A stretch of 64,000 nucleotides of DNA from Rhodanobacteraceae bacterium (GCA_016713135.1 JADJPR010000004.1:124001-188000), one strand, 5' to 3'. Numbered from the stretch's first letter, positions 43,502 through 57,181 are shown. Notes: generated by a model from the letters alone, not told the origin. Made by a program: numbers and translations.

Positions 43502-45448
43502 CTACTTCTCCTGGCCGATGTGCCGGTCCAGGAAAGCGGTCAGGCGCTCGTAGTAGGCGCGCTGGTTCGCCTCGAGGTAGAAGCCGTGCCCCTCGCGGGG
43601 GACGTAAAGGGTCTCCACTGGCACTTTGGCCGCTTTCAGCGCGCGCTCCATGCGCTGGGTGTGGACCACCGGCGCCACCGGATCCTCCTCGCCCGCGACC
43701 AGCAGCACCGACACGCGGATGCGGTCGGCCAGCCGGGTGGGCGAGCGTTGCTCCAGCAACTCACCCGACCCCACCCAGTCCTCGGTCCAGCGCTTGGTCC
43801 ACCCGGCGGTCCGCGCGTTCTTGCGCGCCACCAGGGTCAGATCGTAGACGCCCACGTAGCCCGCCACGCAGTGGAACAACTCAGGCTCGGCGACCGCGCC
43901 CATCAGCGCCGCGTACCCGCCGTAACTGCCGCCAACGAGCGCGATCCGCTCCGGATCGGCGATGCCGCGAGCGATTGCCCACCGCGCGGCGTCCGCGAGG
44001 TCCTGCTGCATGCGCCCGCCCCACTCGCGGGCGCCGGCGCGCATGTGCGCACGGCCGTAGTTGCCGGATCCGCGGTAATTGACCCGCAGCACGCTGTAGC
44101 CCGCGAGCGCCAGCACCTGGGTATCCAGGTCGTACTCCCAGCTGTCGAACACGCCGAACGGCCCGCCGTGCACCAGCAGCACCAGGGGTCCCGCCTGGTC
44201 CGCCGCCTGCGGACGCGTGAGGTAGCCGCGCAAGGCCAGGCCGTCGCTCGCCTCGATGTCGACGGCCTGGGCCGGACGCATCGCGTCGGCTTCCGCCTTG
44301 CCCAGCGCAAAGATGAATTCGGCCTTGCGTGCCTCGGTGTCGAACAGGAAGAAACGGCCGGGATCGCGGTCGCTGGATACCCGCAGGACCCAGAGGCGGT
44401 CGTCGCGCGTGCGCGATGCGATGCGCACCACGGCGCCCGGGAACGTCCGTTCGAGCCGGCGCTGGGCCTCCGCCTGGACGGATTCCGAGTCGAAATGGAC
44501 CGTGCGGATGCCGTCGTCCATGAAGCGCGTGCCGACCACCGCGCCTTGGGCGTCGCTCACGATCTCGTAGGGGTCGACCCGCGGATCGCGCACCTGCGGG
44601 CGGCGCGCGCCGGTCGCGATGTTCCAGGCCTCGATGGTGTCCGGTCCCTGCGCCTGCTCGACTTGCAGGTAGGCGATGCTGTCGTCGGCGGAAAACCCGA
44701 GCGGGAACTCCGCCCGGCCACTGCTGTTCTCGTCATTCAGCAGCTGCCAGTCGGCGTCGTCGGCGGTGCGATGGTACAAACGGGTGGCGTTGTCGCTGCC
44801 GGCGCCGATGGCGAAGCGGATCTGCCCGCGGGTGTCCATCACGAAATGCGCACGTCGCACCGGCGCGCGGGCGACCAGGCGCCGCTTGCCACTGACCACG
44901 TTCATCCGCTCGACGCGGGTCAGCGGGTCGGCGCTGCCGTAGTCGGTGCGCGCGATCAGCACATGGCGGTCGTCGTCGACCAGGGTGTCGACCAGGTAGG
45001 CGCCGCTGAAATCGCCCAGGATGTTGATCCGCTCGCTGCCGACCGGGTCCTTGCCGATGCCCACGAGTGTGCGTGCGCCGCTGCCATCGGCATTGATCGC
45101 GTGCAGTTCGCCGGTCGGCACCGGGGTTTCGAGCGATCCCAGCCGGTCGGCCATCGCGACCACCACGCGCTGGTCATTGACCCACCAGAAGCCGGCGATG
45201 TCCGACCCTTCGGCACCGCTGACGCGTGCCTGCGGCTGCATGTCGCTGCGCCGGAAGATCACCAGGACCGTGCGGTCCTGCAGGCGGACCGTGGCGGCGT
45301 AGTGCTCGCCCGTCGGCGAGATCTTGATCGCCTCGAAGGTGCTGCGCGCCAGCAGCGGTTCCAGGTCGGCTGCGGCCACCAGCGCCGGAATGAACAGGCA
45401 TGACGCACCGGCGATCAGCAGGGCAAGCAAGCGCATACGGGCAGCCAT
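43502..45448 (-). CDS. S9 family prolyl oligopeptidase-type peptidase, secreted
   Basis: 648 residues: signal peptide about 1-27 (VAAA). A beta-propeller region (about 30-380) precedes an alpha/beta-hydrolase domain with 'LVHGGPFGVFDSWEYDLD', nucleophile 'ALVGGSYGGYAALM', acid 'VAGEEDPVAP' and His in 'PREGHGFY'. It should cleave peptides, probably in the periplasm. The start at 45448 is the signal-peptide ATG; an ATG 4 codons later is possible. The open frame upstream is a shadow of gcvP. Confidence 0.92.
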   Translation of the reverse strand: MAARMRLLALLIAGASCLFIPALVAAADLEPLLARSTFEAIKISPTGEHYAATVRLQDRTVLVIFRRSDMQPQARVSGAEGSDIAGFWWVNDQRVVVAMADRLGSLETPVPTGELHAINADGSGARTLVGIGKDPVGSERINILGDFSGAYLVDTLVDDDRHVLIARTDYGSADPLTRVERMNVVSGKRRLVARAPVRRAHFVMDTRGQIRFAIGAGSDNATRLYHRTADDADWQLLNDENSSGRAEFPLGFSADDSIAYLQVEQAQGPDTIEAWNIATGARRPQVRDPRVDPYEIVSDAQGAVVGTRFMDDGIRTVHFDSESVQAEAQRRLERTFPGAVVRIASRTRDDRLWVLRVSSDRDPGRFFLFDTEARKAEFIFALGKAEADAMRPAQAVDIEASDGLALRGYLTRPQAADQAGPLVLLVHGGPFGVFDSWEYDLDTQVLALAGYSVLRVNYRGSGNYGRAHMRAGAREWGGRMQQDLADAARWAIARGIADPERIALVGGSYGGYAALMGAVAEPELFHCVAGYVGVYDLTLVARKNARTAGWTKRWTEDWVGSGELLEQRSPTRLADRIRVSVLLVAGEEDPVAPVVHTQRMERALKAAKVPVETLYVPREGHGFYLEANQRAYYERLTAFLDRHIGQEK

Positions 45449-45518
45449 CGATGGGACGCGCGTTTTATAGCGCGTCGCACGGGTTCTGCCGCAATGCTGT
45501 CGCCGGGCGGCGCGCGGC

Positions 45519-48378
<2,860 letters not shown>

Positions 48379-48430
48379 ACAGGACTCCGAGGACGGGCTG
48401 AGGCAGGGAAACGCGGCGCGTGTCCCGTGT

Positions 48431-48588
48431 GCCCCATCTGTCTCGGTTGCCTGAGAGCGTGACCCCTTCGGCGGACGTCGCGGGCGACGCCTCTTTCCAG
48501 ATGCTTGCGCTGCCGTGCGGTCCTTTGGCCTGAGAGTTTCCGGGGCGGTTGCTCCTTCGGCGCCGGACTAATCCGGTCTCTCCCACGC
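48431..48588 (-). promoter_or_regulatory. Tandem glycine riboswitch
   Basis: On the minus strand two aptamers follow each other. The first (48513-48586) contains GGGAGAG, GCGCCGAAGGAGCAACCGCC and AACTCTCAGGCC. The second (48431-48500) contains AGAGGCGTCG, CGCCGAAGGGGTCACGC and CTCTCAGG. These are the conserved glycine aptamer cores, ahead of gcvP. Glycine binding normally turns on gcv expression. Confidence 0.93.
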
Positions 48589-48997
48589 GGCGGGGGAAGG
48601 CTAGCACAGGGGCTGTCGATGCGGTTGTCGGGCGAGGGGGGGGCGCGGGCCGCGCGGGTCCGCCCTGACATCTGCCAGCAAGACATGCGGCGACCATGGG
48701 TCGGGATCCGGCGGCAGGGCGCTGCACGAGCAGGCCTTGCCGGCCGGCCGACCTGGGCAGCAACGGGCAGGGAGTCCGGTGGTACCCGCCCGGCCCCCCG
48801 CCCCAGGCCCCCCCCCCCCAGGGGCCCCCCTTGTCGAGCCGCGAGCGGCCGGTGGGCAGTGCCAACCCTCGCCGATCCTGATCGACGCCATGGCACGAAT
48901 CGAGGCGAGTTATTGACGGCGGCCTGCATCCGCGGTCGTCGTTGAGCGCAACCCGGGTGGCAGGAGCCGGGTCTGCGCGCCCGCTGGATGCCGCTCG
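48589..48997. other. Gene-free stretch with a C-rich tract
   Basis: No supported gene. It includes a run of about 14 C residues near 48816 flanked by GG-rich sequence, which is prone to sequencing error. A promoter for gcvP should lie near its left end, but could not be placed. Confidence 0.4.
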
Positions 48998-49567
48998 TCA
49001 GCCCGTCCCGCGCGGCCGGGCGTGGCATCCCAGCCAATGGTCGTTGACCAATCCCACTGCCTGCATGAAGGCATACATGATCGTGCTGCCGATGAACTTG
49101 AAGCCGCGCTTGCCGAGGTCCTTGCTCAGGCGGTCGGACAGTTCGGTGCGGGCGGGCACGTCGCGCATCTCGCGGCGCTGGCCGTCGATGGGCTGGCCGT
49201 CCACCCAGCGCCAGAAATAGGCGTCCAGGCTGCCGAACTCGCGCTGCAGCGCCAGCGCGGCGCGCGCGTTGCCGCGCACCGACCAGACCTTCAGCCGATT
49301 GCGCACGATGCCGGGGTCGGCCAGGCGCGCTTCCAGGTCCGCCTCGCTCAGCGCCGCCAGGCGCTCAAGGTCGTAGTCGAGGAACACCCGCGCGTAGCCC
49401 GCGCGCTTGGCCAGCACGGTGCGCCAGGACAGGCCGGCCTGCGCCCCTTCCAGGGTCAGGAACTCGAACAGGGTGCGGTCATCGTGCACCGGCACACCCC
49501 ATTCGCGGTCGTGGTACTCGGCTTCGAGGTCGGAGCCATTGGCCCAGGCGCAGCGCTGCAGGGTCAT
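48998..49567 (-). CDS. tag: DNA-3-methyladenine glycosylase I
   Basis: 189 residues. 'CAWANGSDLEAEYHDREWGV' opens with the family Cys-Ala-Trp; 'LTLEGAQAGLSWRTVLAKR' and 'YAFMQAVGLVNDHWLGC' follow, with Cys and His of the zinc site. Removes 3-methyladenine from DNA in base-excision repair. It is divergent from fumC and has no co-operon gene. Confidence 0.95.
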   Translation of the reverse strand: MTLQRCAWANGSDLEAEYHDREWGVPVHDDRTLFEFLTLEGAQAGLSWRTVLAKRAGYARVFLDYDLERLAALSEADLEARLADPGIVRNRLKVWSVRGNARAALALQREFGSLDAYFWRWVDGQPIDGQRREMRDVPARTELSDRLSKDLGKRGFKFIGSTIMYAFMQAVGLVNDHWLGCHARPRGTG

Positions 49568-49700
49568 CGGGATTCGTCGCAGGTGGCTGAGGGGCGATCC
49601 TAACGCCTCGCCCGGCCATCCCGGCGCCGGCTTCCCGGACCTTCCTGCCAGCGGGCCTGCGCCAGCCTAGACTGCGGGCACCCGAACCAGGAGCGCGCCC

Positions 49701-51110
49701 ATGAGCGGATCGCCGCAATACCGTGTCGAAAAAGACAGCATGGGCGAGCTGCGGGTGCCCGCCGATGCGCTGTGGGGCGCGCAGACCCAGCGGGCCATCG
49801 ACAACTTCCCGATCAGCGGCCAGGGGCTGCCGCGCGGTTTCATCCGTGCGCTGGGGCTGGTCAAGGCCGCCGCGGCCAGCGTCAATGCGCGGCTGGGCTA
49901 TCTGGATGCCGAACGGGCGGCGGCGATCCGGGCGGCGGCGCTGGCGGTGGCGCAGGGCGCGCACGACGATGCCTTCCCGGTGGACGTGTTCCAGACCGGC
50001 TCGGGCACCTCCAGCAACATGAACGCGAACGAGGTGATCGCGACCCTGGCGACCCGCGCCGCGGGTGTGGCGGTGCACCCGAATGACCACGTGAACGCCC
50101 GCCAGTCGTCCAATGATGTGATCCCGACGGCGATCCAGCTGGGCGCCGTGCTGCTGGCCGAAGAGGCGCTGTTCCCGGCGCTGGATGAACTGATCGACAG
50201 CATCGACCGCCGCGCCGACGAGTTCGCCGACGTGGCCAAGACCGGCCGCACGCACCTGATGGATGCGATGCCGCTGACGCTGGGTCAGGAACTCGGCTGC
50301 TGGGCGGCGCAATTGCGCAGCGCGCGCGAGCGCATCGGCGACACGCTGAAGCGCGTGCGCCGGCTGCCGGTCGGCGGCACCGCCATCGGCACCGGCATCA
50401 ATGCCGATCCGGCCTTCGCGTCGGCGGTCTGCGCCGAGCTGACGGCAGTCACCGGGCGCCCCTTCGAATCCGCGCGCAATTTGTTCGAGGGCATCGCGGC
50501 CAAGGACGAATGCGTCGAGTTGTCCGGGCAGCTCAAGGCGCTGGCCTGCGCGCTGATGAAGATCGCCAACGATCTGCGCTGGATGAATTCCGGGCCGCTG
50601 GCCGGGCTGGGCGAGATCGCGCTGCCGGCGCTGCAGCCGGGCTCGTCGATCATGCCCGGCAAGGTCAACCCGGTGATTCCGGAGGCGGTCTGCATGGTGG
50701 CCGCGCAGGTGATCGGCAACGATGCGGCGATCACCGTCGCCGGTCAGTCCGGCAATTTCCAGCTGAACGTGATGCTGCCGCTGATCGCGCGCAACCTGCT
50801 GGAGTCGCTCAGTCTGCTGGCGAACGCGATGCCGCTGCTCGGCGACCGCTGCATCGCCGGCTTCCAGGTGCGCCGTGAGCGCATCGACGAAGCGCTGGCG
50901 CGCAGCCCGATCCTGGTGACCGCGCTGAACCCGGTGATTGGCTACGAACTCGGCGCCGCCACCGCCAAGCGCGCCTACGCCGAAGGTCGCCCGATCCTCG
51001 ATGTGGCCCGCGAAACCACCGGGTTGCCGGAACAGCGCCTGCGCGACCTGATGGACCCGCTGGACCTGACCCGTGGCGGAGTGCGCGGGAGTGTGGCGGG
51101 CGGCGGGTGA
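49701..51110 (+). CDS. fumC: Fumarate hydratase, class II
   Basis: 469 residues. 'QTGSGTSSNMNANEVIA', 'GRTHLMDAMPLTLGQE' and the signature 'GSSIMPGKVNPVIPE' identify a class II fumarase of the fumarase/aspartase superfamily. Hydrates fumarate to malate in the TCA cycle. Near full length with normal ends. The ATG at 49701 is preceded by AGGAGCG. An inverted repeat follows the stop. Confidence 0.94.
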   Translation: MSGSPQYRVEKDSMGELRVPADALWGAQTQRAIDNFPISGQGLPRGFIRALGLVKAAAASVNARLGYLDAERAAAIRAAALAVAQGAHDDAFPVDVFQTGSGTSSNMNANEVIATLATRAAGVAVHPNDHVNARQSSNDVIPTAIQLGAVLLAEEALFPALDELIDSIDRRADEFADVAKTGRTHLMDAMPLTLGQELGCWAAQLRSARERIGDTLKRVRRLPVGGTAIGTGINADPAFASAVCAELTAVTGRPFESARNLFEGIAAKDECVELSGQLKALACALMKIANDLRWMNSGPLAGLGEIALPALQPGSSIMPGKVNPVIPEAVCMVAAQVIGNDAAITVAGQSGNFQLNVMLPLIARNLLESLSLLANAMPLLGDRCIAGFQVRRERIDEALARSPILVTALNPVIGYELGAATAKRAYAEGRPILDVARETTGLPEQRLRDLMDPLDLTRGGVRGSVAGGG

Positions 51111-51120
51111 GGCGAGAGCC

Positions 51121-51213
51121 GGTGTTGGTGTGAGTGGTTGGTGTTGGTCAGGGCAGCGCGCGGGGCGACGTGCGGCTCCGCTCTTCCAACACCAACACCA
51201 ACAGCCAACACCA
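51121..51213. repeat. Inverted repeat of GGTGTTGG units
   Basis: GGTGTTGGTG-type units at 51121-51149 face CCAACACCAACACCAACAGC at 51185-51213. A stable hairpin between the converging fumC and ureG ends, probably a bidirectional terminator. Confidence 0.6.
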
Positions 51214-51249
51214 GGCCATCTCACGCGGTCGCCGATCGCGCCGCCAGGC

Positions 51250-51888
51250 TCAGCCGCCCACCAGCCCCTCGCGCTCGATGAAGGCCACCACGTCGGCGAG
51301 GCCCTGCTGACGACGCAGATCGGTCATCACGAAGGGTTTGTCGCCGCGCATGCGCAGGGTGTCGCTGCGCATGATGTCGAGGTTGGCGCCGACATGCGGC
51401 GCGAGGTCGGTCTTGTTGATCACCAGCAGGTCGGAGCGGGTGATGCCGGGACCGCCCTTGCGCGGGATCTTCTTGCCGCCGGCCACGTCGATCACGTAGA
51501 TCGTCAGGTCCGAGAGCTCCGGCGAGAAGGTTGCGGCGAGGTTGTCGCCACCGGATTCGATGAACACGATGTCGGCGTCGGGAAAGGCATCCAGCATGCG
51601 TTCGATCGCTTCCAGGTTGATCGATGCGTCCTCGCGGATGGCGGTGTGCGGACAGCCGCCGGTTTCGACGCCGAGGATGCGCTCGGGCGGCAGCGCGCCC
51701 GAGACCGTCAGCAGGCGCTGATCTTCCTTGGTGTAGATGTCGTTGGTGATGGCAACCAGCTCATGCCGCGTGCGCATCGATTTGCACAGCATTTCCAGCA
51801 AGGTGGTCTTGCCCGAACCCACGGGCCCGCCGATGCCGACGCGCAACGGGGGAAGGGGACGGGTGCGGCGCTGGCTCCAGTGCGACAT
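51250..51888 (-). CDS. ureG: Urease accessory GTPase UreG
   Basis: 212 residues. P-loop 'GIGGPVGSGKTTLLEM' and 'VETGGCPHTAIREDASINLE', 'ESGGDNLAATFSPEL' and 'VINKTDLAPHVGA' (G4) are the UreG signatures. It couples GTP hydrolysis to nickel delivery into urease. I use ATG 51888 because GAGG lies 6 bases upstream; ATG 51894 would add two residues. Last gene of the urease operon. Confidence 0.95.
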   Translation of the reverse strand: MSHWSQRRTRPLPPLRVGIGGPVGSGKTTLLEMLCKSMRTRHELVAITNDIYTKEDQRLLTVSGALPPERILGVETGGCPHTAIREDASINLEAIERMLDAFPDADIVFIESGGDNLAATFSPELSDLTIYVIDVAGGKKIPRKGGPGITRSDLLVINKTDLAPHVGANLDIMRSDTLRMRGDKPFVMTDLRRQQGLADVVAFIEREGLVGG

Positions 51889-51896
51889 GGGCATCC

Positions 51897-52676
51897 TCAG
51901 GAACGGAACAATCGGGAGTACTGGGTTTCGTGCTGGGCCGAACGGATGGCCAGCATCGGTGCGAAGTGGGCGATCGTGTCCTCGGTGCTTGCCAGCGCTT
52001 GCGCGATCGCCATGGGCAAGCGCAGCGCCAGTCGGCGCAGCAACGCCTGGCCCTGGGTCTGGCCCAGCGGCACCAGTTTGACCGCCGCAGTGGAGAGGTT
52101 TTCCAGCAAGCCCCAGGCCGCGGCATGCAGGCCGATGGCCGGCGACAGCCTGAGCGCGCGCGCGGCCAGTGCATGCGTCGTGGCGTAGGCGAGCGGCTGC
52201 AACATGGCCAGCAGCTCGCGCTGGTCCTGGCGCAGCGCCGGCACGGCGGGCAGCGCAAGCAGCCATTTCCGCAGCGAATGCCCGGTCTGGGTGCATTCGA
52301 GCAGCAACTCGCTGCTCTCGCGCACCGCGAGCAGGCGATCGTTGAGCGCCGAGACTTCGCCCGCATCCGCGCGCTCCCAGGCCGCGTGCAGGCGCAGCCA
52401 GAGCGGCGCCTCGCCGGCCACCCAGCAGAGCGAGAGGTAGTCGCCGATCCAGTGCTCGGCGGATTGCACATCGCGGACCACGCCGGCATCGACCGCGGCC
52501 TCCAGGCCCAGCGAATGGCTGAAGGCGCCGATGGGCAGGGCGGCGGATCCGAGTTGCAGCAGGGCCGGGAGGCAGGCGAGGTCCGGACCAGCGGCGCCGG
52601 GTGGGAGCGGGCTTTGCGCGCCAGCGCCCAGCGGCTGTGGGGAAAGAACTCGGCTGCAGCCAATCTCATTGAACAT
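51897..52676 (-). CDS. ureF: Urease accessory protein UreF
   Basis: 259 residues. The UreF core begins 'LLQLGSAALPIGAFSHSLGL' and continues with 'WLRLHAAWERADAGEVSALN'. UreF gates UreG in the activation complex. The 38 residues ahead of the core are unusual; that stretch contains GTGGGAGCGGGCTTTGCGCG, a relative of the REP at 32213, so the original start may have been altered. The true N-terminus is uncertain. Confidence 0.88.
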   Translation of the reverse strand: MFNEIGCSRVLSPQPLGAGAQSPLPPGAAGPDLACLPALLQLGSAALPIGAFSHSLGLEAAVDAGVVRDVQSAEHWIGDYLSLCWVAGEAPLWLRLHAAWERADAGEVSALNDRLLAVRESSELLLECTQTGHSLRKWLLALPAVPALRQDQRELLAMLQPLAYATTHALAARALRLSPAIGLHAAAWGLLENLSTAAVKLVPLGQTQGQALLRRLALRLPMAIAQALASTEDTIAHFAPMLAIRSAQHETQYSRLFRS

Positions 52677-52706
52677 ACTTCAAGTCACTGAGCCGACGAA
52701 TATTTT

Positions 52707-52832
52707 TGTCCGCAAAGGACGCCAAGGACGCAAAGAAGAGCGAAGGCACGTGTCAGAGTGACCAGCGCGATGGAAAGCCCACGCAGCTTGGCTCCTGCTT
52801 TCTTTGCGTCCTTGGCGCCCTTTGCGGACAGG
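52707..52832. repeat. Inverted repeat of TGTCCGCAAAGGACGCCAAG type
   Basis: A left arm beginning TGTCCGCAAAGGACGCCAAG and a right arm ending GCGCCCTTTGCGGACA pair over about 30 bases, with a 64-base loop. It interrupts the spacing between ureE and ureF by about 300 bases, where other urease operons overlap. Likely a mobile intergenic repeat. Confidence 0.8.
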
Positions 52833-52975
52833 AAAATTGACCGGAACTGCGCGAGGGTTCGATGCGCGAACAAGCGCACCGGCCAGGGTCGCCCCAACTC
52901 CCACAAGAGCGCGGTTGAAATCTCGGCGCCACGCGTCGCGCCGAGCGGACAGGCGCTGCGGCGCCACCGCACGGC

Positions 52976-53548
52976 CTAGGCGGCGCCGACGCACGCGGAG
53001 TCTCCGTCGCCGCCATCCGGATGCGGGTGTGGATGCGGATGGTCGTGGTGGTGCGCAAACAGTGACTGCGCCAGCCGGTGGTCATCGGCGAAGGTCGCGT
53101 CGTGCCCGTGCCGATGGCCGCCCCCGTAGGCACCGGTTTCCGGCTGGAACGGCCACTGCGCGTGTTCGCAGCGGACGCCGATCTGGAGCAGCATGGCTTC
53201 CAGCACCGGGTCGGGTTCGATGGCCAGGTACCCGTCGCCCACCTCCACGGCCACATGGCGGTTGCCCAGGTGGTAGGCGGCGCGCGCCTGCGTGGTGGCG
53301 TCGTCCGCACTGATCCGCAGCACGGTCTCCGGCGCGGCGCAGACCTCGAAGCGCCGGCCATCATCGGCCAGCAACTGATCGCCGGGTTCCAGCGTGGTCC
53401 CGGGCGGCAATGCGATGCCCAGCTCCACGCCATCCAGCAAGATCCGCTGCCGGCTGCACCTTCGCTGCGCGGCGGTCAGCTCCAGCGCCTGCGCGGCCAG
53501 CGCGTCGGGGATGCATTCAGAGGCGGGGATGCGGGTGCGGATTAGCAT
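52976..53548 (-). CDS. ureE: Urease nickel metallochaperone UreE
   Basis: 190 residues. The N-terminal peptide-binding domain has 'RQRILLDGVELGIALPPGT'; the C-terminal metal domain reads 'AAYHLGNRHVAVEVGDGYLA'. The tail is His-rich (HRHGHDATFADDH and HHHDHPHPHPHPDGG), as in nickel-storing UreE proteins. The ATG at 53548 gives the normal start. A REP hairpin lies just upstream. Confidence 0.92.
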   Translation of the reverse strand: MLIRTRIPASECIPDALAAQALELTAAQRRCSRQRILLDGVELGIALPPGTTLEPGDQLLADDGRRFEVCAAPETVLRISADDATTQARAAYHLGNRHVAVEVGDGYLAIEPDPVLEAMLLQIGVRCEHAQWPFQPETGAYGGGHRHGHDATFADDHRLAQSLFAHHHDHPHPHPHPDGGDGDSACVGAA

Positions 53549-53570
53549 GGGATGGTGAGTGGTGAGTAGC

Positions 53571-53642
53571 GTAGGCCGGGGTACGCGCAGCGTTCCCCGG
53601 CGCTCCATGGCCGGTGAATCGCTGCGCGATACACCGGCCTAC
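53571..53642. repeat. REP hairpin between ureC and ureE
   Basis: Arms GTAGGCCGGGGTACGCGCAG and CTGCGCGATACACCGGCCTA pair around an inner CGGCGCTCCATGGCCG loop. This common REP class may stabilise or attenuate the transcript between the catalytic and accessory genes. Confidence 0.75.
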
Positions 53643-53660
53643 GCGGGCTTGCTTTGCCGC

Positions 53661-55361
<1,701 letters not shown>

Positions 55362-55369
55362 TCGAGCGC

Positions 55370-55666
55370 TCACATCACCGCGCCAGCGAATCCATAGACC
55401 CGGCGCTCGCCGGCCATGGCGACCAGTTCCACCCTGCGCGATTGCCCCGGCTCGAAACGCACCGCGGTGCCGGCCGGGATGTTGAGCCGGTAGCCCCGCG
55501 TGGGTGCGCGCTCGAAGCGCAGCGCGTCGTTGACCTCGAAGAAGTGGTAGTGCGAGCCGACCTGGACCGGACGGTCGCCCAGGTTGGCGACCGTGACCGC
55601 GAGCGTCGCGCGGCCGGCGTTGAGTTCGATCTCGCCGGCGTCGATCAGCAGTTCGCCGGGAATCAT
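55370..55666 (-). CDS. ureB: Urease beta subunit
   Basis: 98 residues, starting 'MIPGELLIDAGEIELNAGRA' with 'VANLGDRPVQVGSHYHFFEV' in the middle, classic UreB. Its ATG overlaps the stop of the upstream small membrane protein by ATGA. Confidence 0.96.
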   Translation of the reverse strand: MIPGELLIDAGEIELNAGRATLAVTVANLGDRPVQVGSHYHFFEVNDALRFERAPTRGYRLNIPAGTAVRFEPGQSRRVELVAMAGERRVYGFAGAVM

Positions 55667-55866
55667 CGGCGTTCGTCCGGTCCGCGCCTGCGGATCTCCG
55701 CGCTGCGACGGCGTTGCCACAGCGCCACTGCCGCCAGGCTAAGGGCCGCGAACAGTGCCGCGACCACCCAGTGCTCGGGCTCGCCGGGTGCGTGATCCGG
55801 GTGTGTGAGCAGCGCCGTCGGCGCGGCAAGCAGCAGGGCAAACGCGGTGGTGCGTGCAGTGTTCAT
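55663..55866 (-). CDS. Small exported/membrane protein inside the urease operon
   Basis: 67 residues. A signal peptide or first helix (about 6-20, LLLAAPTALL) is followed by a short His-containing loop (HPDHAPGEPEHW), one membrane helix (about 35-50) and a basic tail (QRRRSAEIRRRG). ATGA overlaps tie it to ureA on one side and ureB on the other, so it is translated with the urease. I know no urease gene of this kind; the loop could bind a metal (nickel), which is speculation. Confidence 0.7.
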   Translation of the reverse strand: MNTARTTAFALLLAAPTALLTHPDHAPGEPEHWVVAALFAALSLAAVALWQRRRSAEIRRRGPDERR

Positions 55867-56165
55867 GCGATGGGTCCGTGGACAGTGACGAGCTTGGTGC
55901 CGTCGGGAAAGGTGGCTTCGACCTGGATGTCGGGGATCATCTCGGGCACGCCCTCCATGACCTCGTCGCGGCCGAGCAGGGTGGTGCCGTAATGCATCAG
56001 TTCCGCCACGCTGCGGCCGTCGCGGGCGCCTTCCATGATCGCGGCGCTGATCAGCGCCACTGACTCCGGGTAGTTCAGCTTCAGGCCGCGCGCGCGGCGG
56101 CGCTCGGCCAGCAAGGCGGCGGTGAACAGCAGCAGCTTGTCCTTCTCGCGCGGCGTCAGTTCCAT
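55863..56165 (-). CDS. ureA: Urease gamma subunit
   Basis: 100 residues, 'MELTPREKDKLLLFTAALLA', 'LNYPESVALISAAIMEGARD' and 'TTLLGRDEVMEGVPEM', the standard UreA sequence. Its ATG follows the ureD stop by 4 bases. First structural subunit of the operon. Confidence 0.97.
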   Translation of the reverse strand: MELTPREKDKLLLFTAALLAERRRARGLKLNYPESVALISAAIMEGARDGRSVAELMHYGTTLLGRDEVMEGVPEMIPDIQVEATFPDGTKLVTVHGPIA

Positions 56166-56168
56166 GTC

Positions 56169-57075
56169 TCAGGTGTTCCAGATGCGGGGTGGGCAGGGGT
56201 TGCGGCCGATGACCGTGGGCCTTAGCGCCGCCCACAGCGCCTCCAGCAACGCACGCACCGGCGCGCAGTCAGGCCCGAGCACGCGGATCAGCAGCAACTC
56301 GCTGGGCGCGCCCAGCCAGCTGATGCCGCAGGGCAGGGGCAAACTGCGCCGCGCGCTCGCGCAGGGTGCCGAGCAGCGCTTCGATCTGCGCCGGCAGGTC
56401 TGGCGCGGCAGCCCAGGCGGTCGCCATCACCGGATGGCCGGCGAGGCCCAGCGGCGAGTCGCGCAATGGATCGTCCGCGCCGAGCGCCACCTGCTCGCGC
56501 CAGCGCTCGCGGCCGTCGCGCCAGAGTTGCAGGCGCTGACGGAGACAGCCGCGCAGCCAGCGCTCGCCGGCCGCGATCCGGCCAAACTGCACGAGGTCCC
56601 AGCCGAACATGCGCGCCGACGGGTGCAGCTCGATCCGCAGTGATTGTTCGGCGTCGGCGGCTTCGAACAGGATCGATTCTTGCGGCAGCCATTCCAGGCA
56701 GGCGCCCGCTTCCAGACGCAGGGAGACCGTCTGGCGCGCGCGACCGCGCTCACCGTGGTACCACTTGGTGGCGCCGGGCGTGGTGGCGAGCACCGCGGTG
56801 CCCTGGTTGAGCGCGAATCGGATGTCCAGGGCATCGCCGCCGGCCAGTCCACCCGGTGGGTGCAGCAGCAGCGCATGCGCGATATCCGCGCCCTCCGGGT
56901 ACAGCAGCTTCTGCACCCGCAAGGGGCCTTCATGGCGGTTGCGCACCAGATGCGTGCACGCCCGTTGGTCACGCGAAAAATCAAGCTCCAGCCACGCCTG
57001 CCACGCGGGCGGTCCGCAGCCGATGTCCGGCGGTATGGCCGGGGCGAGTGTTGCAAGGGCGCTGATTTCGAGCAT
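56169..57075 (-). CDS. ureD: Urease accessory protein UreD, frameshifted
   Basis: About 301 residues after removal of one base in TTT near 56341-56343. The upstream frame carries 'LLYPEGADIAHALLLHPPGG', 'TTPGATKWYHGERGRARQTV' and 'RMFGWDLVQFGRIAAGERWL'. The last 60 codons are in another frame: 'LPCGISWLGAPSELLLIRVL' to the end 'PCPPRIWNT', the normal UreD C-terminus. UreD (UreH) forms the activation complex with UreF and UreG. First gene of the operon. Confidence 0.93.
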
Positions 57076-57138
57076 GCCCGTTCAACGCAAGGACCGCGCC
57101 AGCCCGCGGACTACCGTTGATCGGCGGTTCACTCAATT

Positions 57139-57154
57139 GGTACTATTTTAGTCC
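57139..57154. promoter_or_regulatory. Rrf2-type operator candidate
   Basis: GGTACTATTTTAGTCC is a dyad (ACTA/TAGT) 27 bases ahead of the regulator's ATG, as in iron-sulfur Rrf2 sites that overlap their own promoter. It also lies between divergent ureD and the regulator. Confidence 0.5.
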
Positions 57155-57181
57155 TGTATCAATTCCCGGGCCTCGCCGCCG

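Noticed and set aside
48816..48832. Poly-C tract as a phase-variation site
   Set aside because: It lies in no gene and near no promoter I can place; sequencing error is also likely.
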